A DNA stretch of 64,000 nt from Inmirania thermothiophila (GCF_003751635.1 NZ_RJVI01000001.1:324000-387999); one strand, 5' to 3'. Counted from the stretch's first letter, positions 26,184 to 40,989 are shown. The notes: generated by a model not told the origin, from the sequence alone. Numbers and translations are program-made.

Positions 26184-28727
26184 TCACCGGCAGCGGGGCG
26201 GCACCATCCTGCCCAGCAGGCTGTGCAGGGCGGGCCGCACCGCCTCGCAGCCGCCCGGCCGGCCCATGGCCTCGAGCAGCCGCGGCGTGATCCCCTCCTC
26301 CCACGCGCGCCGCTGCAGTCCGGGATCCTGGCCCAGCGCGTACAGTCGCAGCAGCCGCACCAGCGGGCCGAGCCGCCGCGGCTCCGCCTGCGCCCCCTGC
26401 AACTGCCGCGCGATCCAGGGCAGATCCCCGGCCCCCGGCCGCGGCGGGCCTGCGCCGCCGCCTCCCCCCGCCGCGGCGCGGCGCGAGGCGAGGTCCGCCG
26501 CGCGCTCCAGCAGCCGGGCGGCGCGGGCGAGGGCCTGCGGGTCGTCGGCGAAGGCCTCGGCGAGCGCCCGCACGGCGCCGTACCCCAGCCGGCCGAAGAT
26601 GTCCAGAAACTCCGCCGGCCCGACGGCATCCGCCCGCACGCCGGCCACGAGCAGCGCCTGCAGCGCCTCCGCCACGCCCGGCTCCCCGCCTCCCTCGAGC
26701 CGGCGCAGCAGCCCCCACCGTGCCCGCCAGTCGAGGGCCGGGTCCCGCGCCCGCGCCAGCAGCCAGGCGTCGCGCACCGGCGCCGGTGTCATGCGCGCGA
26801 CCAGGCTCCAGGGAGGCGGGTCCTCCTCGGCGCGCCGCAGCGCGTCCGCGAGGCGTCCCCCATCGGCAGCGGGCGCCTCCTCCCGGGTCAGCTCCCGCAC
26901 GAGGCCCTCCCCCGCCGCCTCGAGCAGGGCACGGGCGGCGCCGGCCTCCAGCCGGCACCGCGCCGCCAGCGCCTGCCGCAGCGCCCGGTCCCCGGCCCGG
27001 TGGAGCACCACCGCGGCGAGGCGGGGCCGCGCCGCCGGGTCCGCGCACAGCGCCGCGGCGGAGGCCCTGCGCAGCGCGCCCGCCAGGTCCGGGTCGGCGT
27101 CGCCGCGTCCGAGGCGCGCCTCCAGCCGGGCGCCGAACCCCGCCGGCACCGCACCCACGGCGGCCAGGGCCATGGCGGCCTGCCCGCGCACCCGGGGGTC
27201 CGGGTCCTCGGTGGCGGCGAGGAGTGCCTCGGCGGTGGCGGGCTCGCGCGCCGGGATCGCGACGAACCAGGCCGCGGCCTCGCCGCGCAGGGCGGCATCG
27301 GGATCGGCGAGCAGGGTCCGCACCCGGGGCTCGGTGGCGGCGCCGAAGCGTTCCAGAAAGGCGCGGGCGCGGGCGCGGTCGGCGGCCGCGCGCGCTGCCT
27401 CCTCCGGCAGGTAGGCGCGGGAGAGCAGGTCCTGCGCCCACTCGCCGGCGCGCCGGGCCGTGCGCAGGGCCTCGATGCGAAGACGCGGCGCCGCGGTCCC
27501 GGCCGCGAGCGCGAGCAGCGTCCCGGGCAGGGCCTCGGGCAGGCCCTCGACGAGCGCCGAGGGCACCGGCGTCTCGAACGCCGCGAGCAGCGCCAGCACC
27601 TCCTCCCGCCCCGGTCCCGCGCGGAGCCGGGAGAGTAGCCGCTGCCAGGTGAACACCTCGTCCCGGCTCGCCAGCAGCCCCTGCCAGGCCTGCGCCCGGA
27701 CCCACAGCTCGGGGTCGTGCTCGGCGGCCCGGCGCAGGGCCGCGCGCACCTGGCGGTCGGCGGGGCGGGCGAGCAGGTACCGGGCTAGGGCCCGTGCCGC
27801 CTCGGCGCGCGCCGCCCGGTCGCCGCCGGCGAGGGCCTGAAGGGAGCGCCTCGGGTCCGTCGCCGGCGCCTCCCCGCCCGTCCCGGGGGCCTGGCGGAGC
27901 AGATCCCGCGCCGCCGCCGCCACGCGGGCGTCGGGATCGGCGGCGAGCCGCTCGAGGCGCCCCCGCGCCTGCGGGTCGAGGTCGCGCCCGGCCAGCGCGC
28001 GCAGGGCGTCGGCGCGGATCGCGCCCGCATCCGCCCAGCGCGCAAGCTCCGGCGGCACGGACAGGTTCCGGCGCTCGGCGAGGTAAAGCAGCGCCTGCGT
28101 CCCCGCCCGCCCGGGCAGCCGCGAGAAGAGCTCCGGCAGGCGGTAGAGGTCGTTGCCGGCGGCCTGGACGAGGGCCTCCAGGTCGGCCGGGGCGAGGGGC
28201 GGCAGCGGGCTGGCGGCGGGCAGCGCCGACAGGCGCTCGAGGACCGCGGCGGCGCGCCCGGGACCGCCCCGGGCGAGCGCCAGCAGGCGGCCGAGCGCCT
28301 GCGCGAAGGCCTCCGGGTCGTGGAACAGCAGCGCCGGGCCGAGCTCCAGGGGCAGCGGGGCGTAGTCCGCCCACGCCTCGGGCCGGCGTGCCAGGCAGGC
28401 GAGCGGAAGCTCCAGGAACACGCGCCGCGCCAGGGCCGGCTCCTCGATGGCCACGGCCTCGGCGACGGGCGCCAGGGCCGCCGTGAGGGCGGCCACCACG
28501 GCGCCGTCGCCCGGGCAGGCGGCGAGCCGCTGCGCGGCCAGCCCGGCGATCTCCGACTCCCGCCCGAAGCAGCAGCCGCGCTCCAGCGCCCCGCCGAGGC
28601 GCAGGGCGGTCTCCCGCACGGCCCCGGGCTCCTGCGCCGAGGCGAGGGCGGCCACCGGGTCCGCGGCCCCGCGGGCCGCGCCGGCCAGGATCAGCAGGAC
28701 GAGCCCGCCGAGGCGAGCGGGACGCAT
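26184..28727 (-). CDS. Exported HEAT-repeat protein
   Basis: An 847-residue protein with an N-terminal signal peptide (GGLVLLILAGAARGAA), followed almost entirely by Ala/Leu/Arg-rich helical pairs. Many carry the HEAT/PBS-lyase-type pattern of a helix turn with DPDxxVRxxAA: LAADPDARVAAAARDLL, LLADPDAALRGEAAAWF and TEDPDPRVRGQAAMALAAVG. Such solenoids are protein-binding scaffolds. Because it is exported, it would act in the periplasm or at the outer membrane, probably contacting the OmpA-type protein encoded 9 bases upstream. No catalytic motif is seen. The ending MVPPRCR leaves one C-terminal cysteine. Confidence 0.8.
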   Translation of the reverse strand: MRPARLGGLVLLILAGAARGAADPVAALASAQEPGAVRETALRLGGALERGCCFGRESEIAGLAAQRLAACPGDGAVVAALTAALAPVAEAVAIEEPALARRVFLELPLACLARRPEAWADYAPLPLELGPALLFHDPEAFAQALGRLLALARGGPGRAAAVLERLSALPAASPLPPLAPADLEALVQAAGNDLYRLPELFSRLPGRAGTQALLYLAERRNLSVPPELARWADAGAIRADALRALAGRDLDPQARGRLERLAADPDARVAAAARDLLRQAPGTGGEAPATDPRRSLQALAGGDRAARAEAARALARYLLARPADRQVRAALRRAAEHDPELWVRAQAWQGLLASRDEVFTWQRLLSRLRAGPGREEVLALLAAFETPVPSALVEGLPEALPGTLLALAAGTAAPRLRIEALRTARRAGEWAQDLLSRAYLPEEAARAAADRARARAFLERFGAATEPRVRTLLADPDAALRGEAAAWFVAIPAREPATAEALLAATEDPDPRVRGQAAMALAAVGAVPAGFGARLEARLGRGDADPDLAGALRRASAAALCADPAARPRLAAVVLHRAGDRALRQALAARCRLEAGAARALLEAAGEGLVRELTREEAPAADGGRLADALRRAEEDPPPWSLVARMTPAPVRDAWLLARARDPALDWRARWGLLRRLEGGGEPGVAEALQALLVAGVRADAVGPAEFLDIFGRLGYGAVRALAEAFADDPQALARAARLLERAADLASRRAAAGGGGGAGPPRPGAGDLPWIARQLQGAQAEPRRLGPLVRLLRLYALGQDPGLQRRAWEEGITPRLLEAMGRPGGCEAVRPALHSLLGRMVPPRCR

Positions 28728-28736
28728 GGCCCGCCC

Positions 28737-29897
28737 TCAGCGGGATGCGGCCCCGGGCCGCTCCAGGATCACCTCCACCCGGCGGTTGCGGGCCCGGTGC
28801 GCGTCCGAGTCGTTGGGCACCGCGGGCCGCGTCTCGCCGAAGCCGCGCGCCACCAGGCGCCCCGGCTCGACCCCGCGGCGCGCCAGCGCGAGCGCCACCA
28901 CGTGGGCGCGCAGCTCCGAGAGCACGCGATTGAACTGCTCCGGGCCCACGTCGTCCGTGTGCCCCTCCACGCGCACCGTGCCCTTGCGCAGCGCCGCGAG
29001 CCGCGCCAGCTTGTCCAGCACGGGCCGGGCCTCGGGCCGGAGCGCCCAGCGGCCGAAGTCGAACAGGATGGCCTCCGACAGGGTCACCTTGAGGCCCTCG
29101 GGGGTCTCCTCGGCGCCGAGGTCGCGGATCAGGTCGCGCTCGGCCTCGGGGGCGGCCTCCCGCGTGCGGTAGCCCGCGATGCGGATGTCCCGCACCAGCA
29201 CCGGCGCCTCGGCGAAGGGCTGGGGGGCATCCACCAGGCGGCGGAAGAAGAGCGTGAGTACCTGGGGCGGCGCCGCCGGCGCGAAGGGCTTGTGGCCGAC
29301 GCGCGCGCCGTCCACGAAGAAGCGGATCTGGCCCCGGCGCACCTGGACCGCGATGCGGTGGTCGCGCCCGGGCTCGATCGCCCGGCGGAAGTCCCAGCGC
29401 CCGTCCAGATTCCCCCGGGGGGCGTCCTTGGCCCCGAACAGGGACGCCTCGCCCACGCGGATGACGCCGGCGACGAGCTGCGCGTCGTCGGCCGCGTGGG
29501 CCTGGCCCTCCTGCAGCCGGGCGAGGACCTCCGCCGGGTGGAGGGCGAAGCGCAGCAGCGGCCGGCCGGGCGTGAAGCTGCGTACCGTGAACTCCAGCGA
29601 GAACGCCTCGGGCAGCGGCCCCGGCAGCGCCAGGTAGAGGGTGGTGCCGTGCTCCAGCGGCCGGATCCAGATGCGGTCGGCGAGGCGCGCGCACTCGTAG
29701 GCGCCGCGGGCGATGCGGAGCTCCGGCAGGAACTCGCCCACCGGGCAGCGTGGGAGATCGCTCTCGTAGATGACCTCGTCGCCGGGCTCGAAGCGGTAGC
29801 GCTCGCCCCCGCCCTCGATCGCCGCCCCGGCCTGCGCCGCGGCGAGGCCGAGGGCGAGGGCTGCGCCGGCCAGGCCGAGACACCGTCCGTCGCGCAT
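28737..29897 (-). CDS. Exported OmpA-family protein with N-terminal beta-sandwich
   Basis: A 386-residue protein with a signal peptide (GLAGAALALGLAAAQAGAA). Residues about 30-250 look like a jelly-roll/LamG-type sandwich (FEPGDEVIYESDLPRCPVGEF, DFRRAIEPGRDHRIAVQV, RFFVDGARVGHKPF). The C terminus is a standard OmpA peptidoglycan-binding domain: ILFDFGRWALRPEARPVLDKL, RVEGHTDDVGPEQFN, LSELRAHVVALALARRGVEPG and DAHRARNRRVEVILE. It should bind peptidoglycan non-covalently and present the sandwich domain. It is the first gene of the secreted cassette, with 80 bases between its start and the end of the UvrA gene. Confidence 0.85.
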   Translation of the reverse strand: MRDGRCLGLAGAALALGLAAAQAGAAIEGGGERYRFEPGDEVIYESDLPRCPVGEFLPELRIARGAYECARLADRIWIRPLEHGTTLYLALPGPLPEAFSLEFTVRSFTPGRPLLRFALHPAEVLARLQEGQAHAADDAQLVAGVIRVGEASLFGAKDAPRGNLDGRWDFRRAIEPGRDHRIAVQVRRGQIRFFVDGARVGHKPFAPAAPPQVLTLFFRRLVDAPQPFAEAPVLVRDIRIAGYRTREAAPEAERDLIRDLGAEETPEGLKVTLSEAILFDFGRWALRPEARPVLDKLARLAALRKGTVRVEGHTDDVGPEQFNRVLSELRAHVVALALARRGVEPGRLVARGFGETRPAVPNDSDAHRARNRRVEVILERPGAASR

Positions 29898-29977
29898 GCC
29901 ATGCCCCTCCTCTGCGGTGATCGCGACACGCCCCTATGTATGGCGCCGGGTGGCGGGCGGGACAAGGGGGGCGGCGT

Positions 29978-35461
<5,484 letters not shown>

Positions 35462-35480
35462 GGCGTCGACCCCCGCGGCC

Positions 35481-35593
35481 GCGCTGCGCGCGTCCGAATC
35501 CGTTCCCGACGGATTCGTGACGCGGGCCGTCCCTGGCCCGCGCCCTGCGGGCGCGCTGCGCGCGTCCGAATCCGTTCCCGACGGATTCGTCAC
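35481..35593. repeat. Two 38-bp repeats with hairpins, 72-bp period, in the uvrA leader
   Basis: An identical 38-base unit occurs at 35481-35518 and 35553-35590. Each contains a perfect 9-bp inverted repeat, CGAATCCGT/ACGGATTCG with a 5-base loop (35495-35517 and 35567-35589). Between the copies is a second hairpin, CGCGGGCC/GGCCCGCG (35521-35542). The period of 72 bases is a multiple of three and stays open in the uvrA frame. It has the look of an intergenic palindromic (REP/BIME-like) element between two minus-strand genes. Confidence 0.88.
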
Positions 35594-36471
35594 GGCGGGT
35601 CGGCGACGGCGCGCAGCACCGTCATCGGGCGGGCCGCGAGCAGCCGCGCCAGCCCGGCTCGATCGGGGGCGAAGAGCGAGCCCGCGAAGCCGAGGCCGTT
35701 GACGGAGACCCCGGCGTAGCGCTCGCGGCTGCGCGGCACCAGCAGCATCCACTCGCGGGTCAGGAGGAGGTTGTAGGGCCGCCCCTGGCGTTCGCCGTCC
35801 GCGGCCGCGCGCACGCCGACGCCGGCGGCCTCCAGCAGCGCGCGGTAGAGGGCGTGCAGGACGCCGGCCGCGGCGGCCGGCGCCTCGGGCAGCGCCGGCA
35901 GGCGCGCGAAGGCGTGGCGGAAGGGCAGCCCCGGCACGCGCTCGCCGCGGGCCTCGGCCGCCAGCGCGGCGAGAGGGAGGTCCTCGCCTGCGCCCAGCGG
36001 GTAGGGGGCGAGCTGCAGGTGCTTGTGGGGCTGGCTCGCGCCCGCCTCGACACCGCCGTTGTAGAAGCCGAGCCCGGGGATCTCCGCCATGCAGCGCCAG
36101 AGCGCCTCGAGGTCCCCGGGGCGGAGGAGGCGCTCCTGGTGCTCGAAGCCGCGGGTGACGAGGAGCAGATGCCCGGGCAGCACCGGGAACTTGTTGAGGA
36201 CGATCACGTGGTCGGGCGGCACCGAGGCCACGGTGAGGGGCGGCTCGGGGGGCAGGAAGGGGTCGTCCCGGGGCGGCCCCGACCAGTCCGGCCGCGGCTT
36301 GGCGGCGAGGGCGGGCAGGTGGCGGACGACGAAGCGCATGCCGCCGTCGCGGACCGTGACCGCCTCGGTGGGGATGGGCCGCAGGGCCCCCGCGGCCAGG
36401 GCCGCGCGCACCTGCGACGCGGCCAGCGCGGCCAGGGTCCCGGGGGCGAAGGGGGGCGGTGCGGGCGGCAT
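35590..36471 (-). CDS. Ap4A phosphorylase / ATP adenylyltransferase (Apa1/2-like)
   Basis: A 293-residue member of the ATP adenylyltransferase family, HIT-superfamily enzymes that split diadenosine tetraphosphate with phosphate to ADP and ATP. The catalytic segment [17 protein letters not shown] carries the histidine motif, preceded by [19 protein letters not shown] and FYNGGVEAG, both typical of Apa1/Apa2. The C-terminal part has [18 protein letters not shown] used the ATG at 36469-36471; the frame is open 16 codons further into the neighbouring gene. Its TGA at 35590-35592 coincides with the edge of the second 38-bp repeat. The role is in control of the alarmone Ap4A and nucleotide salvage. 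Confidence 0.87.
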   Translation of the reverse strand: MPPAPPPFAPGTLAALAASQVRAALAAGALRPIPTEAVTVRDGGMRFVVRHLPALAAKPRPDWSGPPRDDPFLPPEPPLTVASVPPDHVIVLNKFPVLPGHLLLVTRGFEHQERLLRPGDLEALWRCMAEIPGLGFYNGGVEAGASQPHKHLQLAPYPLGAGEDLPLAALAAEARGERVPGLPFRHAFARLPALPEAPAAAAGVLHALYRALLEAAGVGVRAAADGERQGRPYNLLLTREWMLLVPRSRERYAGVSVNGLGFAGSLFAPDRAGLARLLAARPMTVLRAVADPP

Positions 36472-36481
36472 CGCGGCGGTC

Positions 36482-36814
36482 TCAGGGCGCGGCGAAGCGG
36501 GCGGCGAGCCGTGCGGCATAGGGTCCCCGGCGCAGCCTCGCGGCGCGGGTCTCGTCGAGCCGGATCAGCAGGCACTGCAGCCGGCGCGACAGCGCCGCGC
36601 GCTCCTCGACGGTGCGGATCTCGCGCCGCAGCGCCGCCTCCGGCGGCAGGAAGCCGGCGTTGCGCAGGATGCGGTAGGCGACGCGCAGGTGCTCGGGGAC
36701 ATGGCGGTCGTCGTCCAGCACCAGCGGCCGGCCGGCCCCCGGCAGGCCGTCGAAGGCCCCCTGCGCCATGGCCTCCCGGATGCGGGCCTCGGCGATCTGG
36801 TCGATGAGCCACAT
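36482..36814 (-). CDS. DUF1992 / DnaJ homologue C28-like protein
   Basis: A 110-residue protein of the DUF1992 family, the conserved core of eukaryotic DNAJC28, without a J domain. The family pattern is clear: [57 protein letters not shown] is read in pieces as [36 protein letters not shown] and a conserved GFLPPE. The start ATG at 36812-36814 gives [11 protein letters not shown]; earlier open frame is not conserved in style. The function is not established. It lies 10 bases before the Ap4A phosphorylase ATG and is probably cotranscribed. It is divergent from msrA. Confidence 0.85.
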   Translation of the reverse strand: MWLIDQIAEARIREAMAQGAFDGLPGAGRPLVLDDDRHVPEHLRVAYRILRNAGFLPPEAALRREIRTVEERAALSRRLQCLLIRLDETRAARLRRGPYAARLAARFAAP

Positions 36815-36948
36815 GGGCCGGCCTTGTGCCAGAATCGGACCGCCATCGTCAACCATGGGCCGGCGCATGCAGGGGCCGCAGGAAGGCGGCATCGGCCCCG
36901 CCCGGCGCTGCGGCTGGTCTATGCTCGGGGCATGCGCGGGGAGCTGCC

Positions 36949-37554
36949 GTGAACCTGTTCCGCTCGCCCTTCAAGGCGCGCCTGCCCACCCCGGAGGAGG
37001 CCCTGCCGGGGCGGGCCGAGCCGATGCCGGTGCCCGGGCGCCACGCGGTGCTGGGCACGCCGCTGGTGCCGCCGTGGCCCGAGGGCATGGAGACGGCGGT
37101 CTTCGGCATGGGCTGCTTCTGGGGCGCGGAGCAGCGCTTCTGGCGCCTCGGCGAGGGCATCCACACCACCGCCGTGGGCTATGCCGGGGGTCTGACCCCC
37201 AATCCCACCTACGAGGAGGTGTGCAGCGGCCGCACCGGGCACGCCGAGGTGGTGCTGGTGGTGCACGACCCCCGCCGCATCCCCTACGAGGCCCTGCTGG
37301 AGGTCTTCTGGGACGGCCACGACCCCACCCAGGGGATGCGTCAGGGGGTGGACGTGGGCACGCAGTACCGCTCCATCATCCTCTGGACGACGCCGGCCCA
37401 GGAGGCGGCGGCCAGGGCGTCGCTGGCCCGCCGCCGGGCGGCGCTGGAGGCGGCGGGCGTGCGCCGGCGCATCACCACCGAGATCCGCCCCCTGGAGGCC
37501 TTCTACTACGCCGAGCCGGCGCACCAGCAGTACCTGGCGCGCGGGGGGTGGTGA
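36949..37554 (+). CDS. msrA: Peptide-methionine (S)-S-oxide reductase MsrA
   Basis: A 201-residue MsrA that reduces S-epimer methionine sulfoxide in proteins. The catalytic motif is [11 protein letters not shown] with nucleophile Cys56, followed by [24 protein letters not shown], which is present in pieces, and the substrate-loop region [24 protein letters not shown] second cysteine lies in [11 protein letters not shown]; the C terminus ends YLARGGW without the resolving cysteines of some MsrA types. The extended 45-residue N terminus ([20 protein letters not shown]) is as in E. coli-type MsrA. The GTG at 36949 follows GGGGAG by 5 bases. Confidence 0.92.
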   Translation: MNLFRSPFKARLPTPEEALPGRAEPMPVPGRHAVLGTPLVPPWPEGMETAVFGMGCFWGAEQRFWRLGEGIHTTAVGYAGGLTPNPTYEEVCSGRTGHAEVVLVVHDPRRIPYEALLEVFWDGHDPTQGMRQGVDVGTQYRSIILWTTPAQEAAARASLARRRAALEAAGVRRRITTEIRPLEAFYYAEPAHQQYLARGGW

Positions 37555-37683
37555 GCAGGCCTTCCCCGGCCTCCCTGCCCCGGGGTCCCCGTGAGGCCGG
37601 CCCTGCCGGGCGCCGGGGCGGCGGGCATGCCCCGTTGATGGCGCCATAACGGATGGATTGCGGCGGCCGAGGGACCGGCCCGG

Positions 37684-37689
37684 TATACT
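37684..37689 (+). promoter_or_regulatory. Possible -10 box for fbp
   Basis: TATACT, close to the consensus, 41 bases before the fbp ATG in the 175-base gap after msrA. No -35 hexamer at ideal spacing; TTGCGG at 37658-37663 is 20 bases upstream, slightly too far. Confidence 0.4.
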
Positions 37690-37729
37690 GCGCGGCCGCT
37701 TCGGGACTGGATCCGCGGGAGGTAGACCG

Positions 37730-38746
37730 ATGCAGCACGGGACCACGCTGACGCAGTTCATCATCGAGGAGCAGCGCCGCCACGCGGCCGGCGCCAGCGG
37801 CGACTTCTCGCTGCTGCTCAACGACCTCGCCACCGCCTGCAAGACCATCGCCCACGCCGTGCGCCGCGGCGAGCTCGCCGGGGTGCTGGGCTCGGCGGGG
37901 ACGGCCAACGTCCAGGGCGAGACCCAGAAGAAGCTCGACGTCATCGCCAACGAGGTGGTGATCGGCTCCATGGAATGGACCGGGCACCTGGCGGCCATGG
38001 CCTCGGAGGAGATGGAGGACATCCTGCCGGTGCCGGCGGCGTATCCGCGGGGCAAGTATCTGCTGCTGTTCGATCCCCTGGACGGTTCCTCCAACATCGA
38101 CGTCAACGTCTCGGTGGGCACCATCTTCTCGGTCCTGCGCAGCCCCGACCCGGGGCGGGAGCCGCGCCTGGAGGACTTCCTGCAGCCGGGCACGCGCCAG
38201 GTCTGCGCCGGCTACGCCCTCTACGGCCCGGCCACCATGCTGGTGCTGAGCACCGGCCACGGGGTGCACGGCTTCACCCTCGACCCGGGGATCGGCGAGT
38301 TCATCCTCACCCACCGGGACATCCGCATCCCCGAGCGGACCGCGGAGTTCGCCATCAACGCAGCCAACCAGCGCTTCTGGGAGCCGCCGGTGCAGCGCTA
38401 CGTGGCCGACTGCCTCGCCGGCGAGGAGGGGCCGCTGGGGAAGCGCTACAACATGCGCTGGATCGCCTCCATGGTGGCCGAGGTGCACCGCATCCTCATG
38501 CGCGGGGGCGTCTTCCTCTACCCGCGCGACCGCCGCGAGTCCGTCCGCTCGGGCAAGCTGCGCCTGATGTACGAGGCCAATCCCATGGGCTTCCTGGTGG
38601 AGCAGGCGGGCGGCCGCGCCATCACCGGCGAGGAGCGCATCCTCGAGATCCAGCCGCAGGGGCTCCACCAGCGGGTGCCGGTGATCCTCGGCTCGCGCGA
38701 GGAGGTGGACCGCATCGAGGCCTACCACCGGCGCGAGGCCGCCTGA
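37730..38746 (+). CDS. fbp: Class I fructose-1,6-bisphosphatase
   Basis: A 338-residue class I FBPase hydrolysing fructose-1,6-bisphosphate to fructose-6-phosphate for gluconeogenesis or the Calvin cycle. Motifs include [14 protein letters not shown], the metal-binding [25 protein letters not shown] (the FBPase signature), [24 protein letters not shown] in pieces, and [20 protein letters not shown]. The Gln/Lys-rich entry and the EEQRR N terminus are as in gammaproteobacterial enzymes. GGGAGGT precedes the ATG at 37730 by 6 bases, and TATACT lies upstream. An upstream 24 codons of open frame overlap the promoter and are rejected. In an autotroph this would be a Calvin-cycle enzyme, but no cbb genes are in the window. 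Confidence 0.96.
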   Translation: MQHGTTLTQFIIEEQRRHAAGASGDFSLLLNDLATACKTIAHAVRRGELAGVLGSAGTANVQGETQKKLDVIANEVVIGSMEWTGHLAAMASEEMEDILPVPAAYPRGKYLLLFDPLDGSSNIDVNVSVGTIFSVLRSPDPGREPRLEDFLQPGTRQVCAGYALYGPATMLVLSTGHGVHGFTLDPGIGEFILTHRDIRIPERTAEFAINAANQRFWEPPVQRYVADCLAGEEGPLGKRYNMRWIASMVAEVHRILMRGGVFLYPRDRRESVRSGKLRLMYEANPMGFLVEQAGGRAITGEERILEIQPQGLHQRVPVILGSREEVDRIEAYHRREAA

Positions 38747-38765
38747 GGCGCTATCCTCTGCGGGC

Positions 38766-39323
38766 ATGGACGCCCGCGACCCCGATCCCCGCGAGGTCCT
38801 CGACTTCTGGTTCGACGCGCGCGTGCGCGGGCAGTGGTTCCGCGCCACGCCGGCCCTCGACGCCGAGATCCGCGACCGCTTCGAGGGCCTGTGGCGCCGC
38901 GCCGCGGGCGGGGGGCTGGCCGCCTGGGAGGCCACCGCCGAGGGTGCGCTGGCGCTGGTGATCGTCCTCGACCAGTTCCCCCTCAACATGTTCCGCGGCC
39001 GCCCCGAGGCCTTCTCCACCGAGGCGCTGGCGCGCGAGGTCGCCGCCCGGGCCATCGCCCGCGGTCTCGACGCGGCGCTGGACGATGCCGGGCGGGCCTT
39101 CCTCTACCTCCCCTTCATGCACAGCGAGGATCTGCGCGACCAGGACCGCGCGGTGGCCCTCTTCGCCGCCGCGGGCCTCGAGGACAACCTGCGCTGGGCG
39201 CGCCACCACCGCGAGATCGTGCGCCGCTTCGGTCGCTTCCCCCACCGCAACGCCGTCCTCGGGCGGCCCTCGACGCCGGAGGAGGAGGCCTGGCTCGCCT
39301 CGCCCGAGGCCTTCCGCGGCTGA
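38766..39323 (+). CDS. DUF924 family protein
   Basis: A 185-residue protein of the DUF924 family, an all-helical TPR-like fold of unknown function common in Proteobacteria and cyanobacteria. The typical pattern is present: EVLDFWFDARVRGQWF at the N terminus, ALALVIVLDQFPLNMFRG in the middle, then AFLYLPFMHSEDLRDQDRAV and HREIVRRFGRFPHRNAVLGR at the end. It starts 19 bases after fbp and is probably cotranscribed with it. Confidence 0.88.
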   Translation: MDARDPDPREVLDFWFDARVRGQWFRATPALDAEIRDRFEGLWRRAAGGGLAAWEATAEGALALVIVLDQFPLNMFRGRPEAFSTEALAREVAARAIARGLDAALDDAGRAFLYLPFMHSEDLRDQDRAVALFAAAGLEDNLRWARHHREIVRRFGRFPHRNAVLGRPSTPEEEAWLASPEAFRG

Positions 39324-39402
39324 GCCGGTAAGGGCTGGGGCGGGTGCGCGGTCTGCTGGCGGGAGGGGGCGATGTCCGCCCCGACGGAGGAAGCCCGCAC
39401 CC

Positions 39403-40092
39403 ATGACCCGATCCCGCCTGCTCGTCCTCGCCGTCCTCGCGCTCCTCGTGGCGGCCTTCTTCGCCCTCGACCTCGACCGCCACCTCAGCCTCGAGGCCCT
39501 GCGGGGGCGGCAGGAGGCGCTGCAGGCGCTGGTGGCCACGCACCCCTTCGCCAGCGCCGCCGTCTACTTCGGGATCTACGTCCTGGTCACCGCGCTGTCG
39601 CTGCCGGGGGCGGCGGTGATGACCCTGGCCGGCGGCGCCGTCTTCGGCCTCGTCTGGGGCACGGTGCTCGTCTCCTTCGCCTCCACCGTGGGGGCGACCC
39701 TCGCCTTCCTCGTCGCCCGGTTCCTCTTGCGCGAGGCGGTCCAGCGCCGCTTCGGCGACCGCCTCGCCGCGGTCAACGCCGGGATCGAGCGCGACGGCGC
39801 CTTCTACCTCTTCTCCCTGCGCCTGGTGCCGGCCTTCCCCTTCTTCGTCATCAACCTGCTCATGGCCCTCACCCCCATCCGCGCCCGCACCTTCTACTGG
39901 GCGAGCCAGCTCGGGATGCTCCCGGGCACCGTGGTCTACGTCAACGCCGGCACCCAGCTCGCGGGCCTGCGCTCGCCGGGCGACATCCTCTCGCCCGGGC
40001 TCCTCCTCTCCTTCACCGCGCTGGCGCTCTTTCCCCTCGCCGCGCGCTGGGCCCTGCGCGCCCTGCGCCGCGGCGGGGCCGTCCCCTCCTGA
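39403..40092 (+). CDS. TVP38/TMEM64 (DedA-like) membrane protein
   Basis: A 229-residue inner-membrane protein with about six hydrophobic segments. The N-terminal helix (LLVLAVLALLVAAFFAL) is followed by the family core LSLPGAAVMTLAGGAVFGLVWG, then SFASTVGATLAFLVARFLLRE, and a C-terminal LRLVPAFPFFVINLLMAL. These are hallmarks of the SNARE-associated/VTT domain, recently tied to lipid scrambling and undecaprenyl or phospholipid translocation in some members. The specific substrate is unknown. The ATG at 39403 is preceded by GGAGG with an 11-base spacer. The gene is 79 bases after DUF924. Confidence 0.9.
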   Translation: MTRSRLLVLAVLALLVAAFFALDLDRHLSLEALRGRQEALQALVATHPFASAAVYFGIYVLVTALSLPGAAVMTLAGGAVFGLVWGTVLVSFASTVGATLAFLVARFLLREAVQRRFGDRLAAVNAGIERDGAFYLFSLRLVPAFPFFVINLLMALTPIRARTFYWASQLGMLPGTVVYVNAGTQLAGLRSPGDILSPGLLLSFTALALFPLAARWALRALRRGGAVPS

Positions 40093-40098
40093 GCGGGC

Positions 40099-40989
40099 TC
40101 AGGCGGCGCGCTGCCGGCCGAACCACTCCCGCGCCGCGATCCCGCCGACGATGAGCGCGAGCCCCACCGGCGTCGAGGGGTAGATCGGCTCGCCCACCAC
40201 GAGGTGGATCAGGATCAGCGACAGGAAGGGGCTGAGGTAGATGAGCCCGCTCACCTGGGCGGTGGTGCGGGCGTGGCGCAGGGCCTGGAGCCAGAGCACG
40301 AAGGTGAGCCCCATCTCGAACAGCCCCACGTAGACGGCACCGGCGAGGCCGGCGGGCGACGGCGGGCGCAGCGCCCCGGCGGCGAGGACGACGAGGGTGA
40401 CCCAGAGGGTGCCGAAGGCGAAGTTCCAGAACAGGCGCTCCACCGGGTCGGCCTCGTCGCGCAGGTTGGCGAGCCAGTAGGCGGCCCAGATGACGGTGGA
40501 GCCCAGGGCCAGGCCCACGCCCAGGGGGTCGGTGATGCGCATCGCGGCGAGCTCGCCGCGGGTGGAGATCACGGCGACGCCGGCGAGGCTCACGGCGAGC
40601 GCCGCCACTTCGCCCGCGCGCACGCGCTGGCGCAGCACCAGGGCCGAGAGCAGCACCAGCACGATGGGCCAGCCGTAGTTGAGGGGCTGGGCCTCCTGGG
40701 CCGGCAGGCGGTCGTAGGCCTCGAACAGGACCAGATAGTAGGCGAGCGGGTTGAGGAGGCCGAGCGCCGCCGAGCGGGCGAGCCGCCGCCCCCGCCAGCG
40801 CAGCGCCGCCGCGAGCCGCCCGCGCCGGGCCAGCACCAGGGCCACGGCCGCGGTGGAGGCGGCGGAGGCGTACCAGAGCATCTCCAGCGGCGAGAGACGG
40901 GCCAGGGTCAGCTTGAAGGCGGAGGCCACCGTCGACCAGGCGGCGACGGCGCCGGCGGCGTAGAGGTAGGCCTTGCGATGCGGGTGCAT
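40099..40989 (-). CDS. EamA/DMT-family permease
   Basis: A 296-residue drug/metabolite transporter with ten predicted transmembrane helices in two EamA repeats. Typical features are PLNYGWPIVLVLLSALVLRQRV in the first half and PFLSLILIHLVVGEPIYPSTPVG in the second, where the conserved helix-breaking proline and glutamate appear. Members export amino acids or other small metabolites; the substrate here cannot be told. The ATG at 40987-40989 gives MHPHRKAYLYAAGAVAAW and lacks a strong ribosome-binding site. It is divergent from the ABM gene over an 86-base gap containing GCTATAGC. Confidence 0.88.
   Translation of the reverse strand: MHPHRKAYLYAAGAVAAWSTVASAFKLTLARLSPLEMLWYASAASTAAVALVLARRGRLAAALRWRGRRLARSAALGLLNPLAYYLVLFEAYDRLPAQEAQPLNYGWPIVLVLLSALVLRQRVRAGEVAALAVSLAGVAVISTRGELAAMRITDPLGVGLALGSTVIWAAYWLANLRDEADPVERLFWNFAFGTLWVTLVVLAAGALRPPSPAGLAGAVYVGLFEMGLTFVLWLQALRHARTTAQVSGLIYLSPFLSLILIHLVVGEPIYPSTPVGLALIVGGIAAREWFGRQRAA

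Noticed and set aside
35481..35593. CRISPR-like array
   Set aside because: Only two copies with a 34-base gap, strong internal palindromes and no cas genes nearby.
35462..35593. Repeat-encoded extension as the certain N terminus of UvrA
   Set aside because: Neither upstream start has a good ribosome-binding site and the family N terminus begins at 35461. The extension is kept only as an alternative.
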